Part shown: positions 44,769-53,862 of the stretch, one piece after another | Numbering within the stretch: position 1 is the stretch's first letter | How the letters are laid out: every line of letters starts with the position of its first letter | Assembly (NCBI GenBank): GCA_035537875.1 | Contig: DATLLJ010000002.1 | Location: forward strand, 62,001 to 126,000 | Source of the DNA: DATLLJ01 sp035537875 | GTDB lineage: Bacteria; Acidobacteriota; Vicinamibacteria; Vicinamibacterales; CAVVIG01 | DNA length: 64,000 nucleotides | Reading direction: 5' to 3' | The notes under the pieces: model-generated | The model's input: only the letters and a program-made list of their open reading frames with translations | Told to the model about the DNA's origin: nothing | The model's database searches: none | Position numbers and translations under genes: made by a program

Positions 44769-45395
44769 CTACTTGGCCAACGCGAGCCCGTCGACCATGA
44801 CCTCGAGGCGGTGGTTCACGCGGAAACCATAGAGCCCATCGGTCTTGGCCGTCGCGCCGCTCTTCGGGGTGGAATGCACCACGGTGCCGTTGACGACGTA
44901 GTCAACCTTGTCGGCCTGCACCCGCACTTCGAGCGCGTTGACGGAACTGCCATTGGCCCCGGGCTTCCGCACGGCGGCGTTGACGTTCCGGGCGACGTCG
45001 TTCGTCGTGGCGTCACCCGCCCGCTGTTTGATGAGATAGCTCCCATCCTGTGCCACCAGGAAATAGATGTAGGTCTGCTGCGGCCCGTCCAGACTGCTGC
45101 CGCCGAACACGAGGCCGTAATAGTTCGTGTGGTCGCTCGGTTTGACGAGCGTGAAGTTCCCTTTCAGCGTGTAGTTTCCCGCTGCGTTGTTGGCCGGGTT
45201 CCAGTACACGGCGGCCTGCGGGTTGATGGCGTGGAACCCGGAGCCCATGGCCATGAACTGAACATTGCCCGCCGCATCAGGATCTGACGCGGTGGTGCTC
45301 CGATCGATGCGCAGCTTCCAGCCTTTTGTGGTCTGCGCAGCCAGCGGAACCGTGATGAGCAGAGCGATTGCAGCGAAATATGCGAAACGTTTCAT
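44769..45395 (-). CDS. Exported protein, DUF1080/laminin-G-like
   Basis: A signal peptide (MKRFAYFAAIALLITVPLAAQ) is preceded by a good Shine-Dalgarno (GAGGAGCT). The remaining 190 residues form a beta-rich domain (WKLRIDRST, NYYGLVFGGSSLD, YIYFLVAQDGSYLIKQR, LEVRVQADKVDYVVNG) like the concanavalin-type folds of DUF1080. The function is not known. Confidence 0.6.
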   Translation of the reverse strand: MKRFAYFAAIALLITVPLAAQTTKGWKLRIDRSTTASDPDAAGNVQFMAMGSGFHAINPQAAVYWNPANNAAGNYTLKGNFTLVKPSDHTNYYGLVFGGSSLDGPQQTYIYFLVAQDGSYLIKQRAGDATTNDVARNVNAAVRKPGANGSSVNALEVRVQADKVDYVVNGTVVHSTPKSGATAKTDGLYGFRVNHRLEVMVDGLALAK

Positions 45396-45442
45396 ATCCA
45401 AGCTCCTCGGTAACAGATCCATTCGATGATACCCCGTGCCAC

Positions 45443-45463
45443 AAAAGGGGTCGTACCCCTTTT
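45443..45463. terminator. Hairpin with A/T tracts
   Basis: AAAAGGGG (45443-45450) and CCCCTTTT (45456-45463) pair around TCGTA, with a further TT at the 3' end. It lies just after the DinB gene (minus, ending 45470) and before the next minus-strand gene. It fits a rho-independent terminator active on either strand. Confidence 0.65.
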
Positions 45464-45469
45464 TTCGGT

Positions 45470-46045
45470 TCATGCGGGTGGTTCCGCGAGTGCCCGCCAG
45501 GCCTGTTCCGCCTGCCAGAGGTGGCGATGCTCATGGCGCGGCAGGATCGTCAGCGCGGCAAAGAGGTTGTACTTCAGCCGCGCGTTGAACGGCGACGGGA
45601 TCTTGACCCGATCGATCGGCAGACCGTCCGCATTGTTGACGCGAGCGAGCAACTCACGCTGCAGCCGCTCGAATTGGGCAACAAGCTCTGTCGGCGCCTC
45701 CTCACCTGAGGGCACGAATGCCGCCGTCGTTCTCGTCCGTATCCGCGCCGGCGGCCCCATCGTCTTCCACAGCAGCCACCCCGCGAGATCCCGATGGAAG
45801 CGGCCAGGTGCCGGGCCACCGCTCGTTCGGGCCCGGGCGAGACCGTCGTCCAGCAGCGGCAGGTAGGCGCGCGAGGTCAGGTTCAGGTGCGCAATGCATT
45901 CTGCGACCGACCACCGTGCCGGATCGGGGCGGCGCGACCAGGCCGGCTCGGGAACGTCAGCGATGAGCCAGCGGAGACGGTCGCTGGCCGCGTCGAACTC
46001 GTCACAGATGGCACGAAGCTGCGGATGGAGAGCGGTATCCCCCAC
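45470..46045 (-). CDS. DinB-like protein
   Basis: The 191-residue DinB-fold protein has ARWSVAECIAHLNLTSRAYL with a metal-binding His and TILPRHEHRHLWQAEQAWR near the C-terminus. A GTG start at 46045 overlaps the upstream stop as TAGTG. Confidence 0.72.
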   Translation of the reverse strand: MGDTALHPQLRAICDEFDAASDRLRWLIADVPEPAWSRRPDPARWSVAECIAHLNLTSRAYLPLLDDGLARARTSGGPAPGRFHRDLAGWLLWKTMGPPARIRTRTTAAFVPSGEEAPTELVAQFERLQRELLARVNNADGLPIDRVKIPSPFNARLKYNLFAALTILPRHEHRHLWQAEQAWRALAEPPA

Positions 46046-46860
46046 TACTGAATCTTCACGCGCTTCCCGAACTGCTGGTTCTCGTTGCAGATGAACTCGA
46101 TGAGATCCGAGCCGTCCGGCAGCAGCCGCTCGTCGATTCTCACCGTGAACGGACGTGTGTAGGCCTTCGCATCGTTGACCGTCAACTCGATGTCGATCTG
46201 CCCGTAGTTCACCCGCCGGATTCGCTCCGACACCGTGGCCGCATCGGTGATCGGGCTGCCCCTCGCGTCGAGCCACCCGCCGTCTCGGTAGTTGTTGGTT
46301 TCAACGAGCAGGGTGTCGCCATCCCATCGCCCTACTGAATACCCGAACCAGTTCGGCTGCGGATCTCCCATCGGCGGGAGCGAACGGCCGTCGGTGTAGA
46401 TGGTGCGGATGCCGTAGTTCGTCTCATAGATGATGTAGACCGCTCGAGGGGTCTGGACGATCTTGAACGGCTGCGGATCCAGGTGAAGCTGCAGCGTGCT
46501 CTCCGGAAGACAGAGACCATCCGGGTTTTCCTTGCTGAACTCCCCGGATCGCTTTCTCTGGAGCTCTCTTGCCCACCCCTGGAACGGCAGGTCGTCCTTG
46601 AAGCCGATGCCCGTGTTGCCGAACCGCGCCAGCGGCGGCCGCCCCGGGTCGCCGGTGGGATCGCCGAGCGCCTCCGCCTGCCACACGCCGGACAAATCCG
46701 GCCTGCCGTCGGCGGTTCGAGGCGCCGGCGCGGTCAGATTCAGCGTGCCGGCCGGCGTTCGGGGTGCGTTCGCGTAGGGATACAGCGGCCACTGAGCGGA
46801 CAGCGTTGTCGTCAGCGCGGCCGTCGCCGCGACCACCGAGACCGGGAACGAGCGCTTCAT
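46045..46860 (-). CDS. Exported acidobacterial protein with ADGRPDLSGVW motif
   Basis: A signal peptide (MKRSFPVSVVAATAALTTTLSA) precedes a domain found in many Acidobacteria, with TADGRPDLSGVWQAEA near residue 49, then VQTPRAVYIIYETNYGIRTI, WDGDTLLVETNNY and the C-terminal ENQQFGKRV. The function is unknown. It is followed by DinB. Confidence 0.7.
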   Translation of the reverse strand: MKRSFPVSVVAATAALTTTLSAQWPLYPYANAPRTPAGTLNLTAPAPRTADGRPDLSGVWQAEALGDPTGDPGRPPLARFGNTGIGFKDDLPFQGWARELQRKRSGEFSKENPDGLCLPESTLQLHLDPQPFKIVQTPRAVYIIYETNYGIRTIYTDGRSLPPMGDPQPNWFGYSVGRWDGDTLLVETNNYRDGGWLDARGSPITDAATVSERIRRVNYGQIDIELTVNDAKAYTRPFTVRIDERLLPDGSDLIEFICNENQQFGKRVKIQ

Positions 46861-46896
46861 GCCGTCCTCCTTGCTCAGGCTGGCATCCTGTCTAGG

Positions 46897-46949
46897 CCGG
46901 GGCTCCGCCCCGGACCCCGGCTCGGTCGCTTGCGGGGCCCACGCCCCGC
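46897..46949. repeat. Two GC-rich palindromes in an intergenic stretch
   Basis: CCGGGGC/GCCCCGG (46897-46913) and GCGGGGC/GCCCCGC (46932-46949) are perfect hairpins in the non-coding gap between the exported protein and the VapC remnant. The second shares its core with the palindrome near 4930. Confidence 0.6.
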
Positions 46950-46983
46950 TCCCTCGCGTGCGCGCTCTGCGCGCCAGCGGCGG

Positions 46984-47121
46984 TCAGCCGGCCTTCAGTC
47001 GCTGCGCACCATCGATTCTGCCCAGGCCGCGGTCGAACGTCCCAAGCGGAAAGTGTCCCGCCGTCCGAGCGACCTCCACCATGAGACAATCGGCGACGTT
47101 GGTGTCAACGGCCCGTATGAC
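46984..47121 (-). pseudogene. VapC PIN toxin remnant with internal deletion
   Basis: In the frame after the AbrB-type antitoxin, IRAVDTNV (the normal PIN N-terminus) is fused directly to ADCLMVEVARTAGH and TFDRGLGRIDGAQRL (the normal PIN C-terminus) before a TGA. About 80-90 central residues, including the second acidic residue, are gone. The usual ATG or GTG start is GTC. So this is a dead toxin next to an intact antitoxin. Confidence 0.8.
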
Positions 47122-47365
47122 GCTTCTTGATGTACCGACGGATGCCGTTTTTCATCTCTTCGGTGGTTCGCCGTCTTGGCGTCTTCGAGAACAGAACGTG
47201 ATGAATGTCGTCGGACGAGTATCGACCGGCCTTCCGTACGATGACCCGGTCACCATCCTCATCCCACTCGAGCACCGAGCCCGGACCAACGCCCAACCGC
47301 TGGCGCATCTTCGCGGGAACCGAGACCTGGCCTTGAGCCGTGACCTTCGAATGCGCGAGCGCCAT
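47105..47365 (-). CDS. AbrB/SpoVT-type antitoxin (VapB-like)
   Basis: The 86 residues contain the swapped-hairpin DNA-binding domain HSKVTAQGQVSVPAKMRQRL and WDEDGDRVIVRKAGRY, followed by a C-terminal helix that would bind a toxin. The reading frame overlaps the remnant of vapC, as in intact vapBC operons. Confidence 0.85.
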   Translation of the reverse strand: MALAHSKVTAQGQVSVPAKMRQRLGVGPGSVLEWDEDGDRVIVRKAGRYSSDDIHHVLFSKTPRRRTTEEMKNGIRRYIKKRHTGR

Positions 47366-47373
47366 GAATCCAA

Positions 47374-47387
47374 ATTACCACGGTAAT
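47374..47387. promoter_or_regulatory. Palindromic operator upstream of the AbrB-type antitoxin
   Basis: ATTACC and GGTAAT flank AC, 8 bases upstream of the antitoxin ATG. This is a likely site for autorepression by the antitoxin. Intergenic sequence further on (47388-47536) shows only weak GAAATCACGG-type repeats. Confidence 0.5.
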
Positions 47388-47536
47388 GAGCGCGATGGAT
47401 TCGTGCCTGTCCGACGTCACCCGACCAATCTCACAAATCCCGCCACAAAGACAGGAAATCACGGAAGAAAACCAAACGAATGCTTCGTGTTTGTGAGATG
47501 CCCAGACAACGTGTCCGGCGGCGAGGCGCCCCTGCG

Positions 47537-48919
47537 TTAATTCGCCGATCCGCCCGTCGCCCACATCTGCCTCAGACGCTCACGATCGACACGCCTCCCC
47601 CGCAGGTACACCTCCGAGATCCGTCGCGTGTTCCGGATGTCGTCGAGCGGGTTGGCGTCGAGGACGACGAAGTCGGCGCTCTTGCCCGGAGCAACCATCC
47701 CGAGATCGTCCTGTCCGAGAATCTCCGCCGACGTCCTGGTCGCCGCCACCAGCACCTTCGCCGGCGGGATGCCCGCCATCACCATGTTCTCGAGCTCCGC
47801 ATGCATCGTCCACCCGATGAACTGATCGCCCTGCTGGCCGCCGCCGTCGGTGCCGACGCCGATCTTCACGCCGGCCTCGCTCAGCCGCCTGATGCCGCGC
47901 GCGAGGCGATCCCAGGTCTCCTGCGCCCGCGCGAGCTGCTCGGGATTCCGGATGGGGAAGCGGCCCTGGAGGCGCTCGATCTGCTCGGGCCTCACGGTCT
48001 CGAGAATGAGCGGATGCACGGGATCGAGCCACGGCGCGTAGACCGCGCGACGGGGACCGCCGAGCGCCGACAGCACCCCCACATTCGGATGCTCTTTGAA
48101 CAGCGCCACCAGCTCGTCGTCCACGTCGCTGATCATGTGCGCGAAGACGTCGATGCCGGCGCGCAGCAGGTCCTTCGCCACCTTCAGATCTGTCGCGTGG
48201 ACGGCGACGCGAAGACCGTTCTTGTGCGCTTCGTCGAAGATCGCCGTGTAGAGATCGGGCGTGAGCGGTTTGATGGCGCCGCCGCGATCGTCCACCCACG
48301 TCTTGACCAGCTTGACCTTCCGCGGCACGAGCTCCTGCACCGAGGCGCGGGCGCCAGCCGCGGTCGTGATCGGAAACGCAGCCTGACGCATGTTGTCGGG
48401 ACTGATTTCATCGAGCGGCGAGAGCCCGCGTCCTGCCGTGAGAAATCGCGCGGCGTCGGGGTGCGTGCCCGACATGATCTCGTCACGAATCTGGAACGGC
48501 AGCTCGCCGAAATCGCTCCCCATCGCCTGACTCGCGGCCACGCCGAAGTACGCGAAGCGGTACATGTGATCGAGGATGTTCTCGCGGGTGTAGTTCATCG
48601 CCCCGCTCGTGATGTTCTTCATGTAGCCGATGTGGGAGTGCCCGTCGACGAGCGCAGGAATCACGGTCTTGCCGGTCAGATCGACGCGCGTCGCGCCAGC
48701 CGGAGCCGGCACCTCTCCGCGGCGTCCGACCCGCGTGAAGCCACCGTTCTCCACGAGGAACGCCGAGCTCTCGATTGGCGCAGCGCCATCGCCGGTGATG
48801 AGACGGGCGCCCTCGTAGAGGACCGGTGGAGGAGCCGCCCCTCTCTGGGCTGATGCGGGCGCCAGCGCGGCCGCGGCGAGGAGCAGGCCACCGACGATCG
48901 GAAGTGTCAGCCGGCGCAT
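47537..48919 (-). CDS. Exported amidohydrolase, imidazolonepropionase-like
   Basis: The 460 residues have a signal peptide (LPIVGGLLLAAAALAPASAQ) and an amidohydrolase fold: VDGHSHIG metal ligands near residue 92, a Lys in KLVKTWVDD, AVHATDL and GVGTDGGG, and the C-terminal beta domain with PGKSADFVVLDANPL. It could be a dipeptidase or dealkylase; the substrate is unknown. Confidence 0.82.
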   Translation of the reverse strand: MRRLTLPIVGGLLLAAAALAPASAQRGAAPPPVLYEGARLITGDGAAPIESSAFLVENGGFTRVGRRGEVPAPAGATRVDLTGKTVIPALVDGHSHIGYMKNITSGAMNYTRENILDHMYRFAYFGVAASQAMGSDFGELPFQIRDEIMSGTHPDAARFLTAGRGLSPLDEISPDNMRQAAFPITTAAGARASVQELVPRKVKLVKTWVDDRGGAIKPLTPDLYTAIFDEAHKNGLRVAVHATDLKVAKDLLRAGIDVFAHMISDVDDELVALFKEHPNVGVLSALGGPRRAVYAPWLDPVHPLILETVRPEQIERLQGRFPIRNPEQLARAQETWDRLARGIRRLSEAGVKIGVGTDGGGQQGDQFIGWTMHAELENMVMAGIPPAKVLVAATRTSAEILGQDDLGMVAPGKSADFVVLDANPLDDIRNTRRISEVYLRGRRVDRERLRQMWATGGSAN

Positions 48920-49075
48920 GAGCCCTCCTGGCGTGCAACACGGAGCGGGACAGGCAGCATCCTAGCACCGAGTCGGAGGTCAATCGAGAGTCATCGTCAC
49001 ATTCGAGACGATAACAACGTCAGGGCCGTCTGGCGGTTGCATCAGCAGCTGTTCACAGGGCTGGTGTTTTTCCGA

Positions 49076-49498
49076 CTAGCGGCGGGTGATCGGCGACAAC
49101 ACCGTGAACCTGCCGCGGCGCGGCAGCCTGTAGATAGCGAAGTGGCGGTCGAAGGTGACGATGCGCGTGAGCCCCTCGCGCTCGGCGGCGCAGACGAGTG
49201 CGGCATCGGCGAAATCCATGGGCACGTCGTGGTACTTCTGCATCAGTTGTTTGATGCGCGCCACGTCGGGTGCATCCAGGGCGATCAATTTCAGAATGCC
49301 ATCGGCCACCATGTCGCACAGCGCCTCCGGTCCACGCCAGCCGTCAGCCAGCAGGTGCATCGCTTCAGTCAGCGCGGGCCACACCGTCACGAGCGGCTCA
49401 CGAATCCTTTTCAACGTCTCGACACAGCGCTCGTGCGCGGCATCGTCGCGGTCGAGGAGCGCGATGAGGGCGCTCGCGTCAACGAGGACGTCGCGCAC
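49076..49498 (-). CDS. vapC: PIN-domain toxin (VapC)
   Basis: VapC toxins are Mg-dependent RNases. The PIN residues are LVDASALIALLDRDD (first Asp), TEAMHLL, and MDFADAALVCAA with TFDRHFAIYR near the end. The 140 residues are full length. Its start overlaps the RHH gene by 20 bases, so they form one operon. All four acidic residues seem present. Confidence 0.88.
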   Translation of the reverse strand: MRDVLVDASALIALLDRDDAAHERCVETLKRIREPLVTVWPALTEAMHLLADGWRGPEALCDMVADGILKLIALDAPDVARIKQLMQKYHDVPMDFADAALVCAAEREGLTRIVTFDRHFAIYRLPRRGRFTVLSPITRR

Positions 49499-49754
49499 GA
49501 TGCTTTCGTTGCAGCAGTGCCCGATATTTCGCGTGGGTCTGCTTCGAGTAATTCGCGCCGCCGGTGCTGATGGTGCCGATGAAGGGTTTCAGGCGGTCGA
49601 AGGCGGACTCGCCAGGTGCAGGGACCGCGTCACGGTCTGGCGCGTACTGCGCCACCGCCTCGCGCACGACTGCTGATTTCGATCGGCCGGTGGCGGCGGT
49701 GAGCTTGCGGATCCTGGCTTCGGTGTCGGGATCCAGGCGCAGGCTGAAAGGCAT
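49479..49754 (-). CDS. vapB: Ribbon-helix-helix antitoxin (VapB/CopG-like)
   Basis: The 91 residues start with an RHH domain (FSLRLDPDTEARIRKLTAAT, KSAVVREAVAQYA), typically a DNA-binding dimer, then a flexible C-terminus that would bind the PIN toxin. It lies directly downstream of an operator and upstream of vapC. Confidence 0.85.
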   Translation of the reverse strand: MPFSLRLDPDTEARIRKLTAATGRSKSAVVREAVAQYAPDRDAVPAPGESAFDRLKPFIGTISTGGANYSKQTHAKYRALLQRKHRARRPR

Positions 49755-49760
49755 CGAGAT

Positions 49761-49780
49761 GTCCTACATCATAGTAGGAC
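49761..49780. promoter_or_regulatory. Operator of the vapBC locus
   Basis: GTCCTAC (49761-49767) and GTAGGAC (49774-49780) are a perfect inverted repeat around ATCATA. On the minus strand, TATGAT lies inside it, a good -10 match. Binding of the RHH antitoxin would block the promoter. Confidence 0.7.
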
Positions 49781-49896
49781 ACTGACGATTACGCGGTCAA
49801 GGTGGCGGCCAATGAGGCCCGCAATCCGCCCCAGCCCCGCTGAACGTCATCACCCTCATGCCCGAGGGTCGCTCTGGATACACGCGCCGACCTCTC

Positions 49897-49939
49897 CCAG
49901 CCGGGGCGCGGCCCACCTGTGAGCCGCGTCCGGGGCTGG
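49897..49939. repeat. GC-rich inverted repeat upstream of the kinase gene
   Basis: About 16-base arms (CCAGCCGGGGCGCGGC and the near-complement GCCGCGTCCGGGGCTGG) around a CCACCTGTGA loop. It may act as terminator or protein site. It resembles the GC palindromes elsewhere. Confidence 0.55.
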
Positions 49940-49958
49940 CGGCCGACGGTGAGTCGAA

Positions 49959-52711
49959 ATGGCTTCTGATAAGATGCCAGCCGGCCGGAGGTCGTCCTCC
50001 ACGACGATCGGCAGCCGATTCGCGCATTACGAGATCACGGCTCATCTCGGCTCTGGCGGCATGGGCGACGTCTGTCAGGCCCTCGACACGAAGCTGGGTC
50101 GTCTCGTGGCGATCAAGCTGCTGCCCGAGGCCTTTGCCCTCGATCCCGACCGTGTCGCGCGATTCGACCGCGAAGCGCGCGCGCTGGCGTCGCTCAATCA
50201 TCCTCATATCGCGACGATCTACGGGCTGGAGGAATCAGCCGAGCAGCCGCGTGGCCGCAAGTTTCTCGTGATGGAGCTCGTCGTGGGGCCGACCCTTCAC
50301 GACATGATCGCGGGCTCCGGGCAGGGCCTTCCCGCCCCAGAGGCGCTGCGCATCGCGCAGAAGATCGCCGAAGCGCTCGAGGCCGCGCACGAGAAAGGGA
50401 TCGTGCACCGCGACCTGAAACCCGCGAACATCAGGGTCTCGGCCGATGGTCAGGTGAAGGTCCTCGACTTCGGCCTGGCGAAGGCGTTCTCCGGCGAGGC
50501 TGACGCGAACCTGTCGAACTCGCCGACGCTCAGCCTGGCGGCAACGCAGGCAGGCATCATCCTCGGCACCGCGGCCTACATGTCCCCCGAGCAGCCGAAG
50601 GGCGCGAAGGCGGACCACCGCAGCGACGTGTTCTCGTTCGGATGCGTGCTGTACGAGATGCTCACCGCACGACAGGCCTTCCAGGGCGAGACCACCTCGG
50701 ACATCCTCGCGTCGGTGCTCGCCCGGGAGCCCGACTTAACCCGGCTCCCTCCGGATCTGAATTCGAGACTCCACGACCTCCTGCGTCGTTGTCTGGAGAA
50801 GCCACCCAGGCGCCGCTGGCAGGCCGTGGGCGACCTGCGGATGGAGCTCGAGGTCATCGCGCCGGAGCCGTACTGCAAGCCGGATGTCGCGCGGACCGCC
50901 GCGCCCCAGGCGCCCGGGCGGACGGCGCTTGCCTGGGTCTTGCGCGCGGCGACGGCACTGTTGGTCGTCGCCCTCGCGATACCAGCGCTTCTCTACTTCC
51001 GGCGAGCCGACGCGGGCCGCGACGCCGTCCGGTTTCTCGTCGCCGTGCCGGACATGCCGAACCCGCTGCTGACAACGATCTCTCCCGACGGCCGGAAGGT
51101 GGCATTCGTCGCGGCCGGCGAGGGCGGCGCGCCGCAGTTATTCGTGCGACCGCTCGAGTCGGTCACGGCGGAGCGACTGGCCGGCACGGAGGGAGCCACG
51201 AACCCGTTCTGGTCGCCGGACAGCCGCTTCATTGCGTTTACCGCGGGTGACGTAGGCAGGGGTGGGACGCTCAAGTAAATCGAAGCGACGGGCGGTGCGC
51301 CTCAGACGATCGCGTCGTTGGAATCGTCCATCCCCTCACGCGTGACGAGTTTCGGCGCCGGCACCTGGAACGACGAGGGCGTGATCGTGTTCTCGAACAG
51401 AGGCCGCCTCCATCGGGTGTCGGCCGCCGGGGGCGCGCCCGTGGTGATCAGCGACTTGGACGAGTCGCTTGAAGAGACCGTGCACAACTGGCCCCATTTC
51501 CTGCCCGATGGGCGTCACTACCTGTACCTCGCCTGGAGCAACAGACCTGAACATCGAGCCATCTACGTCGGCGAGCTCGACGCTCCAGGACGGCAGCGCC
51601 TCGCCGCGTCTGAGTCGATGGCCGTCTTCTCGATGCCGGGCTATTTGCTCTTCCAGCGTCAGGGCGCGCTGTTCGCGCAAGCCTTCGATGCGACGGACTT
51701 GACTCTCCAGGGGGAGCCGATTCGCGTCGCGGAAGACGTGGCATTCGATCCGGGGAATGGTCAGGCAGCGTTCGCCGCCTCTCGGAACGGTGTGCTGACC
51801 CATCGCGGCGGCGGCGCATCGGGCACGTCAGTCAGTTCGTGTGGTTCGATCGAACCGGAAAGCGGCTGGGCGAGGCGGGGCGCCCTGACCTTTACGCCGC
51901 AGAGTTCGACTTGTCTCCGGATGGCCGGCAGATCGCTGCCCCCGTGCCCGACCCCACGGCATCGCGCCGCGATATCTGGGTCATCGACTGGGTCCGCGAC
52001 GTGAGGACCCGAGTCACGTCTGCCAGCTCCGCCGGGCGACCAGGCGGTCCGCTGTGGTCGCACGATGGGCTCCGGGTCGCTTTCAATCGTCAGACGGATC
52101 AGTCCGACGTAATGGAAAGAGCCGCGACCGGCGACGAGACGGTCGTTGTCGGTGGACCCGATAACGACATCGCCGAAGAGTGGTCCAAAGATAGCCGTTA
52201 CATGGTGCTCTTCCATCGTCCGGTGTCGGAGAGCCAAGTCACGTGGCAGGCGCTTCCTCTCTTCGGCGACCGCAAACCGTTTTCGATTGACGTGACACCG
52301 AGGGTCTCAAACGATGAGCCGGAGTTCTCCTTCGATGGAAGGTGGCTGGCGTATAACTCCGAAGAGTCAGGCACGACGCAGGTCCACGTGATGTCCTTTC
52401 CAGCCGCCGACCAGAAACGTCAGCTCTCCATCGACGGCGGCGCCCAACCGCAGTGGAGGCGGGACGGACGGGAGCTTTACTATGTGGACCTCGACGGGAA
52501 CCTCATGGCCGTCGACATCGCGGCCGATTCCCGAATCGATTCCGGCAGGCCGCGCGCACTGTTCAGGACCGGGCTGAGTGTCCAAACATTCGCGAGACAG
52601 TACGCGGCGACCTCGGACGGCCAGCGGTTCCTCGTCCTGCTGCCCGTCGCCGAGGCGACGCCGACGCCGATTACCGTGGTCGTCAACTGGATGGCCGCAA
52701 TCGGACGATAG
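49959..52711 (+). pseudogene. Broken Hanks-type Ser/Thr kinase with C-terminal beta-propeller
   Basis: Residues 1-300 are a complete kinase: GSGGMG (31-36), Lys53 in AIKLLPEA, HRDLKPAN (150-157), DFG (170-172), and MSPEQ. A TM helix follows (about 324-347), then TolB/WD40-like beta-propeller repeats (SPDGRKVAFVA, WSPDSRFIAF). A TAA at 51276-51278 stops it after 439 residues in frame, but the same frame reads on coherently (IEATGGAPQTIA...). Near 51805-51817, in a GGC run, a frameshift moves it to the frame that runs to 52711 (VWFDRTGKRLGE...). Two separate lesions make a pseudogene more likely than two errors, but both could be checked. The first part could still make an active membrane kinase. 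Confidence 0.85.
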
Positions 52712-52797
52712 GAAGATTGGGTCTCAGGCCTCTTGCGGTGAGCATAACGCGCGTCCCTACAGAGTGGACGGGAGCCGGCCCGTAGTACGATGGCGAG

Positions 52798-53256
52798 GTG
52801 AGCGAGATCGTTTATCTTGACATCTGCTGCTTCAAGCGGCCGTTCGATGACGCATCTGTCGAGCGGGTGCACAGAGAGGCCGAGGCGGTGGCTGCCATTC
52901 TGGATGCGGCGCAGGCGGGCGCCGTTCAGCTGGTGCATTCGCCCGCTCACGACTTCGAGAACGAGCGAAACCCCCGTGAAGATCGCCGCCTGGCAACGCG
53001 TTTGTGGTTGAGCGCGGCGATGAAACGTGTCTCGTCGAGCGCCGCGGTGGCCGCACGGGCTCGCGAGCTTGTTGGCGTCGGTTTCGCGCCTCTCGCTGCA
53101 CTGCACCTGGCCTTCGCCGAGCACGCGGCGGCACGCTGGTTCGTCACGACGGACGACCGGCTCCAGAAGCGAGCGGTGACCGAGCGCCAGAGGTTACGAG
53201 TCGAGGTGCTCAGGCCCGATCAGCTTCCACTCGAGACGGGAGGGGACGCCGCATGA
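52798..53256 (+). CDS. PIN-domain protein, LDxCCxxRPFDD type
   Basis: The 152 residues start MSEIVYLDICCFKRPFDD, a known variant of the PIN N-terminus, then HSPAHDFENER and VTTDDRLQKRA (last acidic position). The start follows a long gap after the kinase pseudogene. Its stop overlaps the next gene's ATG as ATGA, a toxin-first arrangement. Confidence 0.72.
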   Translation: MSEIVYLDICCFKRPFDDASVERVHREAEAVAAILDAAQAGAVQLVHSPAHDFENERNPREDRRLATRLWLSAAMKRVSSSAAVAARARELVGVGFAPLAALHLAFAEHAAARWFVTTDDRLQKRAVTERQRLRVEVLRPDQLPLETGGDAA

Positions 53257-53474
53257 GCACGCCAGCCCGGATGTCGCTGTATCAGATCCGGATGGAAGGA
53301 TGGAAAGCGCTCACCGAGCGGCTCGGACCAGCGGGCGCGATGCGCTTCATGATGCAGTACGATCCCGGTCATGGGGATTACGCCAAGGAGCGGTACGCCA
53401 TCTTCGCTGACCTGACCATCGACGACCTCCTTGGTTTCATTGAGAGAACCAGCACCGGCACCCCCGATCGGTGA
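53253..53474 (+). CDS. Small protein paired with the PIN gene
   Basis: The 73 residues (LYQIRMEGWKALTERLGPAG, FMMQYDPGHGDYAKER, LTIDDLLGFIERT) form a compact helical protein. I recall a similar small gene beside PIN genes of this type in cyanobacteria, but cannot confirm it here. It may be the antitoxin; no DNA-binding motif is visible. Confidence 0.6.
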   Translation: MSTPARMSLYQIRMEGWKALTERLGPAGAMRFMMQYDPGHGDYAKERYAIFADLTIDDLLGFIERTSTGTPDR

Positions 53475-53526
53475 ATCGTCCGCCATGACCGTTCGCGGCG
53501 TTCCCTGGTGACCCCGCTGAAGTCGT

Positions 53527-53818
53527 CTACGCTGGCATTTTCATCTGCTGCAATACCGTGCGACCAAGCAGGCCATACGAATTTCCCAGGCGCTCCTGAA
53601 CCTCGAAATGGTTGCAGCCTTCCAGCACGATGAAGGTCACGGGCGTGCCCGCGGCCTTGAGCACGGCAGCGAATTCCCGGTTCTGCAGGCATGTGCGTCT
53701 GCATCTACTGAGCGAACGCCGGCGCGCCGACAAGGACCGCCGCAGCCGCCGCCACCGGGCCACTGAGCAATGCGCGCCGTGTGATGCGCCCGTCGCGAAT
53801 CCCTTCGAGTCGCTTCAA
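53527..53818 (-). pseudogene. Remnant of a Tat-exported alpha/beta hydrolase
   Basis: A Tat-type signal (RLEGIRDGRITRRALL, then VLVGAPAFAQ) starts at a TTG at 53818 after a Shine-Dalgarno. It ends in a stop, and the frame then continues as the C-terminus of an alpha/beta hydrolase (CLQNREFAAVLKAAGTP, LEGCNHFEVQE with the His, YGLLGRTVLQQMK). The N-terminal catalytic domain, with its nucleophile and acid, is missing. It is a deletion remnant with a frame change at the join. Confidence 0.7.
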
Positions 53819-53862
53819 GGCTGCCTCCCTCGATTGATTCGTGTCGCCCCAACGGGCGGCGC

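Noticed and set aside
46861..47100. Small ORFs on the minus strand as a new gene
   Set aside because: The open frames there are shadows; the only coding-like signal is the VapC remnant in another frame.
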